A stretch of DNA of 5,723 nucleotides, taken from positions 1-5,723 of the forward strand of contig JAIJUV010000171.1 in assembly GCA_022732315.1 (NCBI GenBank), written 5' to 3'. This document shows positions 5,572 to 5,723 of the stretch, in pieces. A program made the translations under genes and the position numbers. The notes under the pieces are model-generated. The model had not been told where the DNA came from. It did no database searches and saw only the letters and a program-made list of their open reading frames with translations. Positions within the stretch are counted from its first letter, which is position 1, and every line of letters starts with the position of its first letter. The DNA is from Prevotella sp. Lineage in GTDB: Bacteria > Bacteroidota > Bacteroidia > Bacteroidales > Bacteroidaceae.

Positions 5572-5579
5572 CAAATTTA
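5572..5579 (-). promoter_or_regulatory. Possible Bacteroidales -7 box (TAAATTTG) facing the silent cassette
   Basis: The minus strand reads TAAATTTG, an exact match to the Bacteroidales -7 consensus TAnnTTTG. The upstream -33 element is weak: the best candidate, GTTG, sits 17 nt away instead of about 20. With usual spacing transcription would start at about 5568, one base before the cassette ATG at 5567, giving an almost leaderless message. An 8-bp match in a 61-bp AT-rich gap may be chance. Confidence 0.25.
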
Positions 5580-5628
5580 TGTCTATTTTATTAGGACAAC
5601 TTTATGTTTCACTAATAAAAGAACAGAA

Positions 5629-5723
5629 ATGGAATTAGACAAATTTGAAGAGTTCCTAAGCCAAGGCAATATGGCTAAGAACACGATTTCGGCATATCTG
5701 TATGCCGTGAAGGAGTTTGGCTC
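5629..5723 (+). CDS. Tyrosine recombinase / phage-type integrase, N-terminal fragment (runs off window)
   Basis: Thirty-one complete codons are visible, MELDKFEEFLSQGNMAKNTISAYLYAVKEFG. The pattern F..FL....N.A.NTI.AYLYAVKEF is typical of the SAM-like, core-DNA-binding N-terminal domain of tyrosine recombinases (XerC/D-type integrases), in which the N-T...Y....F helix contacts DNA. The catalytic domain (R..H..Y) lies beyond the window, so activity cannot be judged. The ATG at 5629 is preceded by A-rich sequence (AATAAAAGAACAGAA) with no strong Shine-Dalgarno. It is divergent from the silent hsdS cassette across a 61-bp gap (5568-5628) and just outside the invertible segment, so its orientation would not change on inversion. 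It is the prime candidate for the hsdS invertase; a remnant of an unrelated integrated element is less likely given the position. Confidence 0.85.
   Translation, partial: MELDKFEEFLSQGNMAKNTISAYLYAVKEFG

Noticed and set aside
5603..5610. TATGTTTC as a -7 promoter box for the recombinase gene
   Set aside because: It misses the last base of TAnnTTTG and has no TTTG at the expected upstream distance; too weak to list in an AT-rich gap.

Overview
The window is most of a phase-variable Type I restriction-modification locus from a member of the Bacteroidota, most likely a Bacteroidales gut or oral lineage such as Bacteroides or Prevotella/Segatella. That placement is inferred from moderately AT-rich DNA, A/T-rich leaders without clear Shine-Dalgarno sequences, the HsdM/DUF1016/HsdS gene types, and one Bacteroidales-style TAnnTTTG box. 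No rRNA or species marker is present, so nothing finer can be claimed.

Layout, left to right. (1) Bases 1-1347 hold the 3' part of hsdM, the N6-adenine methyltransferase subunit; its start lies outside the window. (2) A 117-bp gap contains three small tandem stem-loops. (3) Bases 1465-2562 encode a DUF1016 (YhcG-like) PD-(D/E)xK nuclease-family protein. (4) A 71-bp gap contains two more stem-loops. (5) Bases 2634-4208 encode a complete 524-residue HsdS specificity subunit with two target-recognition domains (TRDs), apparently the expressed copy. (6) On the opposite strand, tail to tail and overlapping it by 21 bp, 4188-5567 holds a second hsdS body that lacks the first ~64 residues and is probably a silent cassette. 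(7) After a 61-bp gap, 5629-5723 holds the first 31 codons of a tyrosine recombinase/integrase that runs off the window.

How it works together. The two hsdS bodies are bounded by a perfect 54-bp inverted repeat (2825-2878 and 5509-5562) in the same codon phase in both genes. Inverting the 2.7-kb segment between them would fuse the fixed HsdS N-terminus (MNGKQLKNSILQ...) in frame to the other pair of TRDs, giving a predicted 521-residue HsdS of different specificity. The adjacent recombinase is the obvious candidate invertase. HsdM plus the current HsdS would form the methyltransferase; no hsdR is visible and it must lie outside the window if the system restricts DNA.

The least explained part is a set of short palindromes, mostly with 3-nt loops, lying in both gaps around the DUF1016 gene and inside its coding sequence. 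Three of them are followed by the same AAATTC. They look like a small dispersed palindromic element family or RNA-level signals associated with this gene.
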